Below are positions 1 through 12,362 of a stretch of DNA of 64,000 nt, piece by piece. How positions within the stretch are numbered: the stretch's first letter is position 1; each line of letters starts with the position of its first letter. The position numbers and the translations under genes were made by a program. Source of the DNA: Pseudorasbora parva (taxonomy: Eukaryota; Chordata; Actinopteri; Cypriniformes; Gobionidae); assembly GCF_024679245.1 (NCBI RefSeq), contig NC_090187.1:28388815-28452814 (forward strand), read 5' to 3'. The notes beneath the pieces were generated by a model, which did not search any database, was not told where the DNA came from, and saw only the letters and a list, made by a program, of their open reading frames with translations.

Positions 1-483
1 CCTGACAACAAACAAGAGTTTCGTATGTTTAGAAGAATTCCATTCCTTCTAAAACTGCTACAGGGAATAACTAATGCATTCTCTGGATCTGAATGAGTGG
101 GCGACCATAACTAACTATAAAAAGTCATCTTTGTTGTTATCCATATTTTGATATGCTGAGAGACGTGTGGTGCCTGTTATAGCACGTCTGTCATAAGTCA
201 CTGTGTGCCTCCTATTTAGCTTATACATCTGTTGCATTAACCCTCAGATTGTTTGATATTTTTGTGCATGCTAATATTGCTAGCACGTACCGGAACAGAC
301 ACTCCCCTGGTCTCCAGATTTCTAGTTAATCAGCCCAGATGGTGATTCTGACCATGGTCATTTAATCGTTATGTTTACGAGTCTGCTCATGAGGAAAACA
401 GTAGCACGCCCCTGAGATGGAGAGCAGGGCCCAGCAGTGGTTATTCTTGGAGAGCGAGAGACACTCATTAGACAGGAAGGAAT
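1..483. other. AT-rich DNA without recognised gene
   Basis: No repeat family, RNA gene or long open frame is recognised here. The last 100 bases (about 385-483) are less AT-rich than the rest and precede the candidate exon at 484, so they could be its 5' UTR or ordinary unique sequence. Nothing in the sequence decides between these. Confidence 0.3.
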
Positions 484-555
484 ATGAGTGGCACAGCTAG
501 TGTGCCACTGAGCCCCAAGTCCAAACCTTCCTCCACCAATTACGGATCTGCCAGT
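484..555 (+). CDS. Candidate first coding exon (24 codons)
   Basis: An ATG at 484 opens 24 codons that begin MSGTASVPLSPKSK and end NYGSAS. The stretch is followed directly by GTGAGT, a good vertebrate splice donor, which would leave a phase-0 junction. The peptide is rich in Ser and Pro, as disordered N-termini often are. If it is not spliced, the frame closes within a few codons in the GTGA repeat that follows. I do not recognise the protein, and no matching downstream exon was found in the window. The donor could be a chance product of the short GAGT repeat, so this is a lead and not a gene call. Confidence 0.2.
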
Positions 556-561
556 GTGAGT

Positions 562-931
562 GAGTGAGTGAGTGAGGTTATGTATAAGAAAAAGCCTTTC
601 TGAATTTTAAGTGTGTGCGCGCACACGCACAACCAAACTGACTGTGTTTCTATGCCAACATAAATTACTTTTTGCTCTGTAATTGTGTTCCAGACAAATT
701 GGGTTTTAAGACAGATGGGTGAGATATATGAGAACATGTTCATGTCACATTTTGCAAAAAGTATAAGCCTGTTTTAGGACCATCAGGTTTTTTGAAGTGA
801 GACATTGTATTCATGACACCCAAATTCCTATTACTGTAAAGCAGTCATTGTGTTATGTTAATTTATTATTAACTGTAAATCAAAATTGCATACAAATTTG
901 GAATCAATAGATGCTTCTCAATTTAAATGTT
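562..931. other. No recognised feature
   Basis: AT-rich sequence that starts with a short GAGT repeat and has a brief alternating purine-pyrimidine run near 611-630. No gene-like frame or known repeat was recognised. Confidence 0.3.
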
Positions 932-1203
932 TGGGAACACTTTATTTTAAGGTTCCGTTATTAACTATTAACTAGTTGCTTATTAACATGCATATTACTA
1001 GGATATTGGCAGTTTATTAGTACTTATAAAACACACTTTAATACCTTATTGTGCATGATTTTATTCTACATCCCTTAATCCTATCCAGTACCTAAACTTA
1101 AATACTACAAAACTATCTTACTAACTATAAATAAGCAGTAAATTAGGAGTTTATTGAGGCAAAGGTCGTAGTTAATAGTGTGTTCCGCATACATAAGTGT
1201 TAC
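932..1203. mobile_element. hAT-like MITE with 8-bp target duplication
   Basis: A non-autonomous DNA transposon of about 270 bp. The ends are imperfect inverted repeats: GGGAACACTTTA on the left and the complement of AGTAACACTTA on the right. TAAATGTT occurs at 924-931 and again at 1204-1211, an 8-bp target duplication as expected for hAT elements (a ninth T also matches). The interior reads like the fish repeats that begin GGGTAACACTTTATTTTAAGG. It has no coding capacity. Superfamily assignment is inferred from the duplication length. Confidence 0.6.
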
Positions 1204-1427
1204 TAAATGTTTTGTTTGTTTTCATATTTTTTTATTTTTGTTTACTTGAATTTGCATTTGATTTTTATATACAAAATTTGTAGTTTGTAAGATGTTTTGA
1301 AAGATATCACTTATTACTGCATTTATGTGATCATATTGCAAAATATTACAATTAAAAATTATTACTATTTTTTACTTTTTTCAGCATCATTACTCTTCAA
1401 TCTTCAGTGTCACAGAAATCATTGTTA

Positions 1428-1966
<539 letters not shown>

Positions 1967-1969
1967 ATA

Positions 1970-2358
1970 CAGTGGGTACGTAAAGTATTCAGACCCCCTT
2001 ACATTTTTCACTCTTTGTTATATTGCAGCCATTTGCTAAAATCATTTCAGTTCATTTTGTTCTTATTAATGTACTCATAGCACCCCATATTGACAGAAAA
2101 ACACATGAAACATTCCTAAGTGTTCAGACCCTTTGCTGTGACACTTTTATATATTTAACTCAGGTGCTGTCCAGGCCACACACCTGTCTATATAAGACCT
2201 TACAGCTCACAGTGCATGTCAGAGCAAATAAATATCATGAGGTCAAAGGAACTGCCTGAAGAGCTCAGAGACAGAATTATGGCCAAGGATACTTAAATGA
2301 TTTTAGCAAATGGCTGCAATATAACAAAGAGTGACCATTTTAAGGGGGTCTGAATATT
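1970..2358 (+). mobile_element. Tc1-like internally deleted derivative
   Basis: It starts CAGTGGGTACGTAAAGTATT after a TA dinucleotide at the end of the microsatellite, as Tc1/mariner insertions require. The right part (about 2296-2358) is the reverse complement of the left inverted repeat, including TTAGCAAATGGCTGCAATAT, but the last bases are degraded. Between them lies a start codon at about 2238 with about 18 codons beginning MRSKELPEELRDRI, which look like a Tc1 transposase N-terminus, after which most of the gene is missing. A deletion derivative. Confidence 0.7.
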
Positions 2359-3580
<1,222 letters not shown>

Positions 3581-4130
3581 TAGCCTAGAAATCTAGACGC
3601 ACCCTAGCGGCAGCAAATTTAATTTGCCCGCAAGTGTGGTCTAGCAACTCTCAATTCCTATCTGAGCTGTATTCCTCAGAATCTGGACGGCCCAATCACA
3701 TCGTGTAGTAGGCTATAGAGTCGGCGGGCGGGGCCATAATGACCACGGCCGAGTTGCATTTGCGTGCTTCTAGTAACACAGTCTTCTAGTAAACACAGAA
3801 ACTGGCGAACGGCGGTCTTTCGAATCAGCTCTGCCCGCGCCTCCGGAAGACTTGAAGTTAAGCTTTCCTCTGAGAAAAGAACAAAGTGAGGCACTGAAGA
3901 CATTCTTAAAAAGGGAAGATGTGTTCGGAGTTTAGCCGACTGGATACGGCGAATGTTTAATCAGTCAGCGAGCTCCCCTTCACCGTCGTTGCTCCGGTTG
4001 GTGTACCGCTATCCTATCGCGTGCAGAGGGAGTTTGAAAGACAACCGTTTATCCCGCCCCTCGGACTGAGCCCTGTGTATGGTGAGCTTCCAGACCAAAC
4101 ATCTTGATGTGGGTCTGGCTTGTCAGGCTA
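3581..4130 (-). mobile_element. Family C DNA element, copy 1 (9-bp TSD)
   Basis: A 550-bp element bounded by CCAGTTAAC at 3572-3580 and 4131-4139, a perfect 9-bp target duplication. Its ends are short inverted repeats: TAGCCTAGAAATCTAGA at the left and the complement of TAGCCTGACAAGCCAGA at the right. It is homologous over its full length to 14336-14889 and to 32768-33284, in the opposite orientation. A 9-bp duplication fits MULE or Merlin superfamilies better than hAT (8), but no transposase is present to decide. It holds a 75-codon open frame on the minus strand (3676-3903), described for copy 2. Confidence 0.7.
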
Positions 4131-4223
4131 CCAGTTAACCACATGTTTGATCAATTTAGTCTCAAATCAACATTTGAATTGTCTTGCCTATAATAAAATC
4201 CATCAATATAAACATATCACAAT

Positions 4224-4352
4224 GTAATATATCACCACCACAGTAATATATAATATATAGTAATATATCACCACCACAGTAATATATAATATATAGTAAT
4301 ATATCACCACCACAGTAATATATAATATATAGTAATATATCACCACCACAGT
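4224..4352. repeat. 36-bp tandem repeat, about 4 copies
   Basis: A 36-bp unit containing ATATATCACCACCACAGT is repeated almost exactly. Because 36 is a multiple of three it yields a 12-residue repeated peptide on the minus strand, which is not evidence of a gene. Confidence 0.9.
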
Positions 4353-4439
4353 AAAAAGGCATTTTTGACAAGCTGATGCAGGCTGGCAACGGCGCTCGTA
4401 AACTAAACAGACGATATTATCTAAACTAATAAACTAAAT

Positions 4440-4827
4440 AAAAAACATGCCGTTTATCTTACCTTACACCTCTCTGCAAAACGAAAATAAATCTTACAGA
4501 TCCGAAGGAAGCTTATGCAGCGACTGTTTTTTTCAACAATATCTTGCAATCTTCTTTGGCAGGTTTATTGCTACTGGCTAGCGATCCGAACAGCTCCATG
4601 AGTCAGTGGGCGGGGCTACTGAACTAGAAGTGCTTCTTCTTTAGAGGCGGTGTTTTGCCACTAGATGACATAAGGATCAAGCACACGATCGTTTTCTGGG
4701 CCTGGTGTCTTTTACTTTGACTAACAAGGAAGTTTTCAGCTCTAAAATTTACAGGATATTCTTATATTACCATGACCTTTTATATCAAAAGCTCAAGGGA
4801 AAGTAAATTTCTCAATTCATCACCCCT
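4440..4827. mobile_element. 3' fragment of THAP-bearing TTAA element
   Basis: Homologous to the right part of the element at 8875-10076, sharing GGAAGCTTATGCA, CCATGAGTCAGTGGGCGG, AAGTTTTCAGCTCT and the end CTCAATTCATCACCCCT followed by TTAA (4828-4831). The left part is missing, and the zinc-finger frame found in the other copy is broken here. Confidence 0.65.
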
Positions 4828-4831
4828 TTAA

Positions 4832-5448
4832 TTAATGAATATTTAAAATATAAAACAAAAAAGAAGCCTAAAACAGGCCTGTCAGGCGCGTGTGAGGTAT
4901 GGCGTGAAAATTTCCCTGAAGCCCGGCCCTAGGGGCTTAAAAAAGTCGGGGCCCATCAGGCTCGGGCTGAAATGCAAGGCTCTAATAGGCCTACTTAATC
5001 ACATGTAGGCTACCTGAAAACTATTAGACTTGTGTTGTATTTATTTGTGCTATTGTAATTTGTTTGTTCTTTTTTTATTATTATTAAAACGGTTTACTTG
5101 TCTTTAAAAATGTATGCTATTAAGTGACTGCTGGAGTCTATAAGCAGCCACTCACCTTGCTCTGGCATCAGCTGTTTTGGCATCCATCCACCTCCCCAAC
5201 TCCACCAACATAATTTAGGCATCTTGTTACCATGCTCATCATCCAAGCTTTAGTAGTCCCACTGTGGTGTTTATTTAAGCTTAAGTTAAAGCTGCTTCCT
5301 CGAGCCTCTCCACTGAGAGCCACACATACTCATAACATTAGATCCATCCACGCTGAGGAGCCATGCCGATGCACAACCCACGTAAAGATGATAATTATGC
5401 AAATTACTGCAATTGCAGACTTCAAACAGAGATGGTGGCTAAGAGGCC
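4832..5448. other. No recognised gene; repeat-like patches
   Basis: A GC-richer patch at about 4875-4985 (GCCCGGCCCTAGGGGC) may be part of an old transposon. Around 5400-5440, ACTTCAAACAGAGATGGTGG is nearly the complement of a segment at 19570-19590, so both probably belong to one dispersed family. No coding evidence. Confidence 0.3.
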
Positions 5449-5498
5449 ACGTTTGTAACCCTCATTCCCTGAAGGAAGGAAACAGAGACGTATGTCAG
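5449..5498. mobile_element. Probable DIRS terminal-repeat fragment
   Basis: CACGTTTGTAACCCTCATTC and the following CCCTGAAGGAAGGAAACAGA resemble the outer right end of the DIRS element at 56444-61780 as it appears in the complementary region (61486-61521: GTATGTAACCCTAGTTCC, then CTGAGGGAACGAGACG). I infer a stray end of another DIRS family. Short and diverged, so only moderately supported. Confidence 0.4.
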
Positions 5499-5555
5499 AA
5501 TGTGAACTGACGAATTGTCATATCGCAATTTCAATTCGTCAGTTCACATTCTGAC
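5494..5555. repeat. Perfect 24-bp hairpin
   Basis: Left arm 5494-5517 (GTCAGAATGTGAACTGACGA...) and right arm 5532-5555 are exact reverse complements, separated by 14 bases. The left arm overlaps the DIRS-like fragment, which suggests the hairpin is part of inverted DIRS ends brought together, or a small palindromic MITE. Confidence 0.85.
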
Positions 5556-5688
5556 GTCAAACGTTGAATGTGACCAACTGAAAGGGAAATTACAGACTTA
5601 AAATGAAGCTGTTTGTGCACTAATTGTGAACTTTAAAGCCACAAATTAAGAAATTATTCGAAATTACACAGTAACAATGACACCTTAA

Positions 5689-6187
5689 AGCGATGGTTGC
5701 ATGTGATTTAACTTTAGTTAGTGTGTAATGTTGCTGCTTGAGTATCCAAAAAATTACAACGCTAAAAGTTCAATGCAAACTGAGATATTGTCTTTTAAAG
5801 TTACGGCAATTTATTGCCTACAAAAATGGCCGGTTTGGACTACAATAAGCTTCTTCCTGGGTTAGTGACATCATAAACCCTTGCTAGTCACTGCAGATGT
5901 AATGGTATGGGGCGTGGCGTTTCCGGACAACCTGTGCTTGGCACTTCAGTCAATAAAAATACATGAAACTAGATTTGGCCATCTAACCAATCTAAGACCA
6001 TCGTGTTTTTGGAGGGATGGGCTTCATAGAAGCAGGAAGCAAGCGAGCAGTTTGTGGAATAAAGGTCAAATATAAGAAAAATATGGCGTTAAAAAAAAAA
6101 AAAAAAAAAAAGAAGTATTAAGACATATTATACTGCACCCCATAAACAAAACCAAGCCTAGAAAAAAAAAAACATGGAACCACCCCT
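5689..6187. mobile_element. TTAA-flanked (Kolobok-type) element
   Basis: 499 bp between TTAA at 5685-5688 and 6188-6191. The inverted ends are AGCGATGGTTGCATG and the complement AGGGGTGGTTCCATG. TTAA duplications fit the Kolobok and piggyBac superfamilies; ends starting with purines favour Kolobok. It contains an A20 run near 6090. The sequence just outside it (AACAATGACACC ... AATAAAGTGTAACC) rejoins to match the right end of the hAT-like element at 25263, so it inserted into an older hAT-like element. Confidence 0.65.
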
Positions 6188-6207
6188 TTAAAATAAAGTG
6201 TAACCTT

Positions 6208-7796
6208 TTTTATTTTGGTATAACTATTTCAAATTTCTCATAGATATAAGACTTTGAGCATATTGTGAATGTTTGTACATTTCTGCAGATAGTACATCAT
6301 TTGATCTTCTTCAAAACCGTGTGAGTTGCATCGCTGCCTACTGCCTATTTAGGCAGCTGCCTTCTAAGGCAACATTTTAGCATTAATGAAACCTCTTATA
6401 TGACTGATTTGGAACACAAGAGGGAAGATGTGATACTTTTAATTAGCATAAATATGGCACACAGACAAACAAATGTTTGTTTTTTATCTTTAATTATTAC
6501 ATTTTTATGATTTATTTTTATCAATACTTTTAAACAAAGAATTATGAGTACACTTACAAATCAAAATTTCTCTTTCTTCAGCTGCCATCTTAGATTTTTT
6601 TTCCCAACTCGCTTGTCACAGTGCATTATAAAAATTGCCTTCTGCTTGTGTGACTGCCTTAGAATTTGGCCAAAACAAGGATGCAGTATCTCAGGATGCA
6701 GCATAATTAAGTTGCCTACCTTCATGTGGAGAGACGAGCCTGTGATGCCTTAAAACACTGCATGCGTAAGCAGCTCACTAGGTCTTAGAACAAAGCAAAA
6801 TTGTGTTTTATGCCTGTTTCTTTGTATGTGTGCAGAATTACATATGTGTGAGATGAAACAACTCCAGACTAGAGACTGTGGAAATTTGTGTTTAATCCCC
6901 CTCGAGTTGCAAATACTGTGTCAAATAATATTAATCTTGAGGTCCAGTTGCTCTCCATGTAGTTGGAACTGCAGGCAGCCGGTCTTTGATGAGTCTATCG
7001 GTGGTTTAGTGTTTCTGTAACATCACAGACAGGCGAAGAGAAACCCTGCGCATATCCACCGCACTCCTGGAGACCTGCATTATTCAGTTCTGAAGTCTTC
7101 AAAGAACTTAAAGCCTGTCCACAAATCCACGAAGCAAGCAGTTCAGTACCTCGAAATATCCTTCAAAAATGCACAAGGAACTCCTGGGATTTATTCAAGA
7201 AGGGAAAAATAAAGTTCTCGACAACATTGTTCTAAATATAATTATGCAACAAACTGTTCGATTTTTCTCTGACACACAACACGCCAGCAAAACGTTCTCT
7301 GCTACTGCAGGGATATTTGTTTTATGTTGACAGCATTTTTGAAAATAGTTTGTTTGAAATTCTTTTGAGCAAGATAACAGGCAAACCAAATTAAAACAGA
7401 GAGGTGTGTAATTCATATTCCACTCGAAGCTGGAGGTGTCCTCCTGGTTTTGCTCTGCTATTAATCACTGCTTTGCATTAAATGTGAGACGGGGCCATAG
7501 ACAGGTGAAATACTAATTAGATTGTTGAACACACTCAGTCCTGTCATGGTCATGGACATTCACAAATAATCCATACTGAAAATGGCCACCTGTGTTCCCT
7601 TGCCCTTGAAGTACCAAACAGAGTATAAGGTAGAATATAATGGAAACTATATATTGCCATGAATTTGACATGATATCACTATATCACAGTAGCTTACAAG
7701 GTCTTATATGAATTATACATCACATCATGGTTATTGTTAGGTTTTTTGTGTTTAAGTTTGGTTTTCCATAAATGCATGAAGGTTTCACCAACCATT
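6208..7796. other. No recognised gene
   Basis: About 1.6 kb with no convincing gene. Around 6325-6400 there is a small repeat with a self-complementary core (GCTGCC ... GGCAGC). Around 7535-7600 lies the second copy of the short repeat seen at 2410-2475. Open frames up to 73 codons are within chance expectation. Confidence 0.35.
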
Positions 7797-8870
7797 ATTA
7801 CATATTCGGGTCTTTAGTGACCCGGATCTATATCTAACACGGATGGCTCTCTACATGTTGACTTGTCGAGATAATATAAAACTCTCGTGATGTTAGAGTA
7901 ACAATTACAGAGGAATAAAATAAAGCATTTGTTGTTATCTTTTGGAGTTTGGAAGGGTTCAGTTTGAGCAGATGTTTTATAGCATCATCACTGTTCTCAT
8001 CAGAGCTCATTTGCCAGTACATTCAGCATCTAGCTCAAATTCATTATCTTAATCATATTCTAAAAACTATCATGTGATGACTATGAGTGAAACGTCACTT
8101 CATCATTGTGTATCAGACAATGCATTGTATGGAATAAAGGTGAATTGCACCTATTCAGTCATCAAAGATTCAATTATTGTTGTGCAGAGAAAATATACGT
8201 ACACATACCTCGGGTCATAAGCGACCCTATAATTTTTTTTTTAAAAACTTAATGGAAAAACAGGCATTCTTTTATATATATTTTATATTTAATTGACTGA
8301 GAAATAGGGGAGACCAGGTATGGTTGTAACACTTTTTTATTTAGCACCTAAAACTACCCTTTTTTAGCTTTACATCTGAAACTTTCAGGCAAAGTACCCA
8401 AATTTGTCTAGTACAAATGGCAACAATTAAAAAGAAAAATTACACCATTTTTTTTTTACTAGAGAAACTACACTTTTACCTGCTATCACTCACACAACAT
8501 TATCTACAATGGTAGAAGTACTAAACAAAATATTATCTTGTTATTTATTTGTTTTTGTTTTTTGTTTTGTTTACTTTCTTACCTCAGAATTAGATGTTCT
8601 GCTGTAACTTCAGGAGAGATAGCAACACAGACTGGAAAACCTCCATGTGGGATCATAAAGGAAGCCAGAAGAAACTGAAACTGCCAAGTGAATCCTATCT
8701 TATCCGTGATATGGGTAATTGATAGTGTTACATCTCTCTTTGTGTTACACCTTTACCCAGTCTCCACTACTAAGAAGGTTGATGTCTAACTTAAAAAAAA
8801 AAAAGGAACAAGGAGGAGGGTAGTGAATAATGTCCCGGTTCACTAAAGACCCGAGGTATGCGTTTATGGG
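7797..8870. mobile_element. Family D element, copy 1
   Basis: About 1.07 kb bounded by inverted repeats: CATATTCGGGTCTTTAGTGA at the left (7801) and the complement of CATACCTCGGGTCTTTAGTGA at the right. The same CGGGTC..GACCC motif recurs internally near 8212. A diverged partial copy is at 12032-12362. There is no transposase frame. The superfamily cannot be set from the ends. It abuts the TTAA-flanked element that follows. Confidence 0.5.
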
Positions 8871-8874
8871 TTAA

Positions 8875-10076
8875 AGGTGTCATAAGCTGGCTTTTTTTTT
8901 TTAAATGTATACTGTTGTCTGAGATCATCTAATGATGTCCGTGTGTTTTTTTCAATCAAAAACATCATAACTTATAAGTAATAGGCTCTTTTCTACACTG
9001 GTTTGGAGGCTCTCTCTAAAAACACTGGGTTTTGATGGGCTTGACGCACTAGAGACTATAATTTATAGCCCACTATAAATAGCCCACGGCTAGGATTGGA
9101 TAATATTTGCATATTTAATGAGCTTAAGCTCCACTGTCAGTTCACATGAAGGAGAGGAGAGAATGAGGGAGAAGCAGCAACCGGAATGATTATCTCGATC
9201 ACAGGGCTCGTAAACGTCTTTATCAAACAAACACAATGTTTTATTTCTCATCAACCCACAATTTATTGGACTATTATTTTTATATTACACATAGCCCACA
9301 AGATCGGACGATATATAAGTGCGAACCGCACGCACACACATACACGTTTGGCGCACTTGCCGCCCTTCAGATGACAAGAATAGAGAGAGAATAGCAGAAC
9401 AAGAACAGCATATAATGAGATTCATCGGCCTGCCGGGCTTTGCGAGCATTGCCCTTATGTGTCTGAGCCCAGCGTGCTAAAGGTATGCTCTGTTAGACAC
9501 GTACACAAGCAAAACGGTCTATACCAATGCAATACTATCAAATATAAAAACACGTTTTACTCACATCGGTGTGTTGCACCATTCCTGTCGGATCCAAATC
9601 CAGCATCGACCGGAGATTTGTTTACAAACGATTCTGCAGTGAAATGAAGTGAACATGTCTTCCCCATGTGAGCTGGAACATTAAAAATAAAGTTCAACCA
9701 CTCATTCCTAATATAAGGATCAGAAGGAAGCTTATGCAACGACTGTGTTCTTTCACAACCAGGAATAGCGCAATATCTTAATCTTCCTCGGCATGTTTGT
9801 TGTTGTTGACCAGCTAGCACGAGCCCTCCATGAGTCGGTGGGCGAGGCTACTGGATTAGACGTGCTGTAGATTCTGTAGAGGCGGTGTTTCGTCGCGCAC
9901 TGACATCAGTATGAAGCACAGGACCGTTTGCTGAGCCTGGTGACTATAAAAGCTTTTCTTTGACTAACAAGAAAGTTTTCAGCTCTGAAACTTAGAGGAT
10001 ATTCTTATATAAAAAAAAGATACCTTTTATATATCAAAAGCTCAAGGAAAAGGTGATTCCTCAATTCATCACCCCT
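8875..10076 (-). mobile_element. TTAA-flanked element with THAP fragment
   Basis: 1.2 kb between TTAA at 8871-8874 and 10077-10080. The ends are AGGTGTCATAAGC and the complement AGGGGTGATGAATTGAG, a loose inverted repeat. It carries a THAP-type zinc-finger fragment on the minus strand. Kolobok transposases are known to carry THAP domains and to duplicate TTAA, so the two observations agree and support Kolobok over piggyBac. A truncated relative is at 4440-4827. The element lacks a catalytic domain and is non-autonomous. Confidence 0.65.
9557..9820 (-). CDS. THAP-like zinc-finger fragment
   Basis: An 87-codon frame with the pattern of a C2CH THAP domain: Cys17-x4-Cys22, then the typical LHKLPSDP segment, Trp near residue 41, and Cys56-x2-His59 in CSLHFTAESF. 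THAP domains bind DNA and occur in P, Kolobok and related transposases as well as host proteins. The spacing between the second and third zinc ligands (33 residues) is slightly short for the family, and the C-terminal AVPTIF-type motif is not seen. It lies wholly inside the TTAA-flanked element, on the strand opposite to this window. It is probably the remaining N-terminal piece of a transposase and not a host gene. The homologous stretch at 4500-4600 is decayed, so there is no sign of conserved function. Confidence 0.55.
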   Translation of the reverse strand: MLAGQQQQTCRGRLRYCAIPGCERTQSLHKLPSDPYIRNEWLNFIFNVPAHMGKTCSLHFTAESFVNKSPVDAGFGSDRNGATHRCE

Positions 10077-10080
10077 TTAA

Positions 10081-10871
10081 TATCCCCTGCGCTCCATTTA
10101 GTTTCCTTGTTTGCTTCTGTATATACTCCAGAGCATTTGTTTGTCCATTTTATTGTCCATTTATCATTTGTGTTATATGTGGTTGTGTTATTACTCCTCT
10201 TTCTATTGGATTGAATTATTAATGACTGTTTGTCTTAGAATATTCACCATTGTGCGATTCACTAGCCATCATTGCTGACACAAGTAGTGTATATTAAAAT
10301 GTTTAATATGCAAATGTAAAAAATGTAATTAAAATCCTAACTTATTTTGTAGTTATTTCATTGTTGGCACATTTTATAGTTGTCTGCAAAGCTATTTCAA
10401 CAATGCTAAGATCATGAGAAGCAAAATTTAAGTCAAGTGTGTCTGTGCTTTATGACGACATGTTTGAAAGTTTACGTCTGCACTACATACCAGGCTGTCC
10501 TTGCAACATTATTATAAAAAGGACTTTCTTTGGACCAGAGTGAATCATGCAGCATCCATTCTGCTGTGTAAGGAAATGCAGTTTGCACAGTCATAATTTA
10601 CAAGATACTTCTGAATGCTTATTAATGATCTTGTAAATGGACACGCCAGCAAAACTGCAGTGATAGATTCTCAGCAAGTCCAAGCAACCACAGAATTAGC
10701 ATATGTTTGAGTTTGTCTTAACATAAATCCTACATAATGGACTGCGTGGACTAATGTTGCAAATGCACTAATCCATAGAACTGTGTCCTTTCCTTCAAAT
10801 GTCACACTGATCACACTAATCTGTCAGTATTTTAATACAGCTGCTTTTCCTCAAGATGTTGCAAGGTGACC
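10081..10871. other. No recognised feature
   Basis: AT-rich sequence with no long frame, no repeat family recognised and no RNA gene seen. Confidence 0.35.
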
Positions 10872-10875
10872 TTAA

Positions 10876-10990
10876 AGGGATATTTCACACAAAAATGAAA
10901 TTACTGTCATTGTTCACCCCCAACCATCATGATGTTCCAAAAATGTTCTTCCGTACTTTTGAGCTCCGAAAATGCACCTTAAAATGTAAT
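10876..10990. mobile_element. End of a TTAA-flanked dispersed element
   Basis: TTAA at 10872-10875 is followed by AGGGATATTTCACACAAAAA and TGAAATTACTGTCATTGTTC, the typical start of a very common fish repeat. The opposite end is not seen nearby, so this is a solitary left end. Confidence 0.5.
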
Positions 10991-11764
10991 AAAAGTTTGT
11001 ACAACTTGTGCAATATTAATGGAAGCTTGTTTCTGCCACAAAATAATAGCAATAAAAAAAGTAATTGTGACTTTTTAGCTCACATATATGATTTTTTTTT
11101 TTGTCAGACTTGAGATATAAATTTGAAAAATGTTGACTCACAATTAAGACTTTATAACTTGCAATTTCTATTTTATTTCTCACATATCTGAGAAAAATGT
11201 CAATTGCATGATATAAAGTCACAATTCTGACTTTTTTATTGCGGTTGTATGTATATATCTTGCATCTTACTATATATTACAGTATTTATCATAATTCTCT
11301 GGAAAAAGTCAGATATTTGAGATGTAAGCCCACAATTGCTCACAAGTGAATTATACAATTTTAAATTTACATTTCATGTTTTGCTGATGATACTTCCTAT
11401 TCTTTTGTTTTCTGCCTGCGGTAACTCTGATGCTACAAAATCAGAGTCTACCGCGTCTAGTTTGGTGCGTGAACATTTTGAATCCATTCGCGCGTTCAAG
11501 GCGCTCAATGAGAAATATGTCATAAAACACCACTCTGACTCTTTTCATTTTCATTAAAAAAAATTAAGCAATAACAGCCACACAAATGTGGATCAGCCTA
11601 CGCATTAACGTTACCTGGATTACCTGGATCTTCACTGCATGTATATTTTTATATCCTTAAAAAGTATAAAGTTATGAAACTTCACTTTTTAATTATGCAG
11701 GGTTTCTCATCACGTCACTTTACCACCTGACAGCAGCAAGCAAGCTCCTCACTGGTTAACTCGG
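10991..11764. repeat. Degenerate dispersed repeat and unique DNA
   Basis: From about 11040 to 11330 the motifs AATTGTGACTTTTTAGCTCA, CACAATTCTGACTTTTTTAT and ACTTTATAACTTGCAATT recur in both orientations, as in known fish repeats built of 'AAGTCAGAATTGTGAGAT'-like units. The rest (11331-11764) shows nothing recognised. Confidence 0.4.
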
Positions 11765-12031
11765 CGCAAATTGACGCCAAAGTTCACATTTTTTAACTCG
11801 TGTGTAGACGCGAATTCGCTTCAAACACGTGAATGCACAAAAAGCACAAGATGCACAAGACGCTCAATTGACTTCAAATTCACATTATTCGCACTAACTG
11901 GATGCCCGAATGAGGCGGAATCGCATCCATTGCGCCGCAGGACCTCCAGACGCGCATCAACATGCATTTCCATTGACATAACATGGAAATAATTCGCTCC
12001 AGACTCTCTATTCGCGTTCGGTGTGAACGTA
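11765..12031. mobile_element. Probable DNA transposon remnant
   Basis: CpG-rich sequence (GACGCGAATTCGCTTC ... TTCGCGTTCGGTGTGAACGT) stands out from the AT-rich background and resembles dispersed fish DNA transposon sequence with 'TCGCGTTTGGTGTGAACG'-like ends. No target duplication was found and the class is uncertain. Confidence 0.35.
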
Positions 12032-12362
12032 CCATGAGAGTCTTCATCTTTGTGTCATCAGACATTGCCACCTTGTGGAGTTAAGCTGAATTGCACTTAT
12101 TTAGTCATCAAAGATTTAATTATTGCTGTGTAGGAAAATACACTTGTTACGCACCTTTGGTCGTTAGCGACCCAATACAGTTTTTACAAAAAATGTATGG
12201 AAAATCAGGCCTTCTTTTATCATTTTTTTCTTGTTATATTGTGTATTATGAATTAATTGAGGGATACTAAGAAAGTCAATGTCTAACTAAAAAGGAATGA
12301 GAAGGATGGTAGTGAATGAAGTCCCGGGTCACTAAAGACCTGAAGTATGTGTTTAAGGATTA
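12032..12362. mobile_element. Family D element fragment, copy 2
   Basis: Homologous to the middle and right part of 7797-8870: shared TGAATTGCAC, TAGTCATCAAAGATT, TCGTTAGCGACCC and the right end GGGTCACTAAAGACCTGAAG. The left third is missing. Confidence 0.5.
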
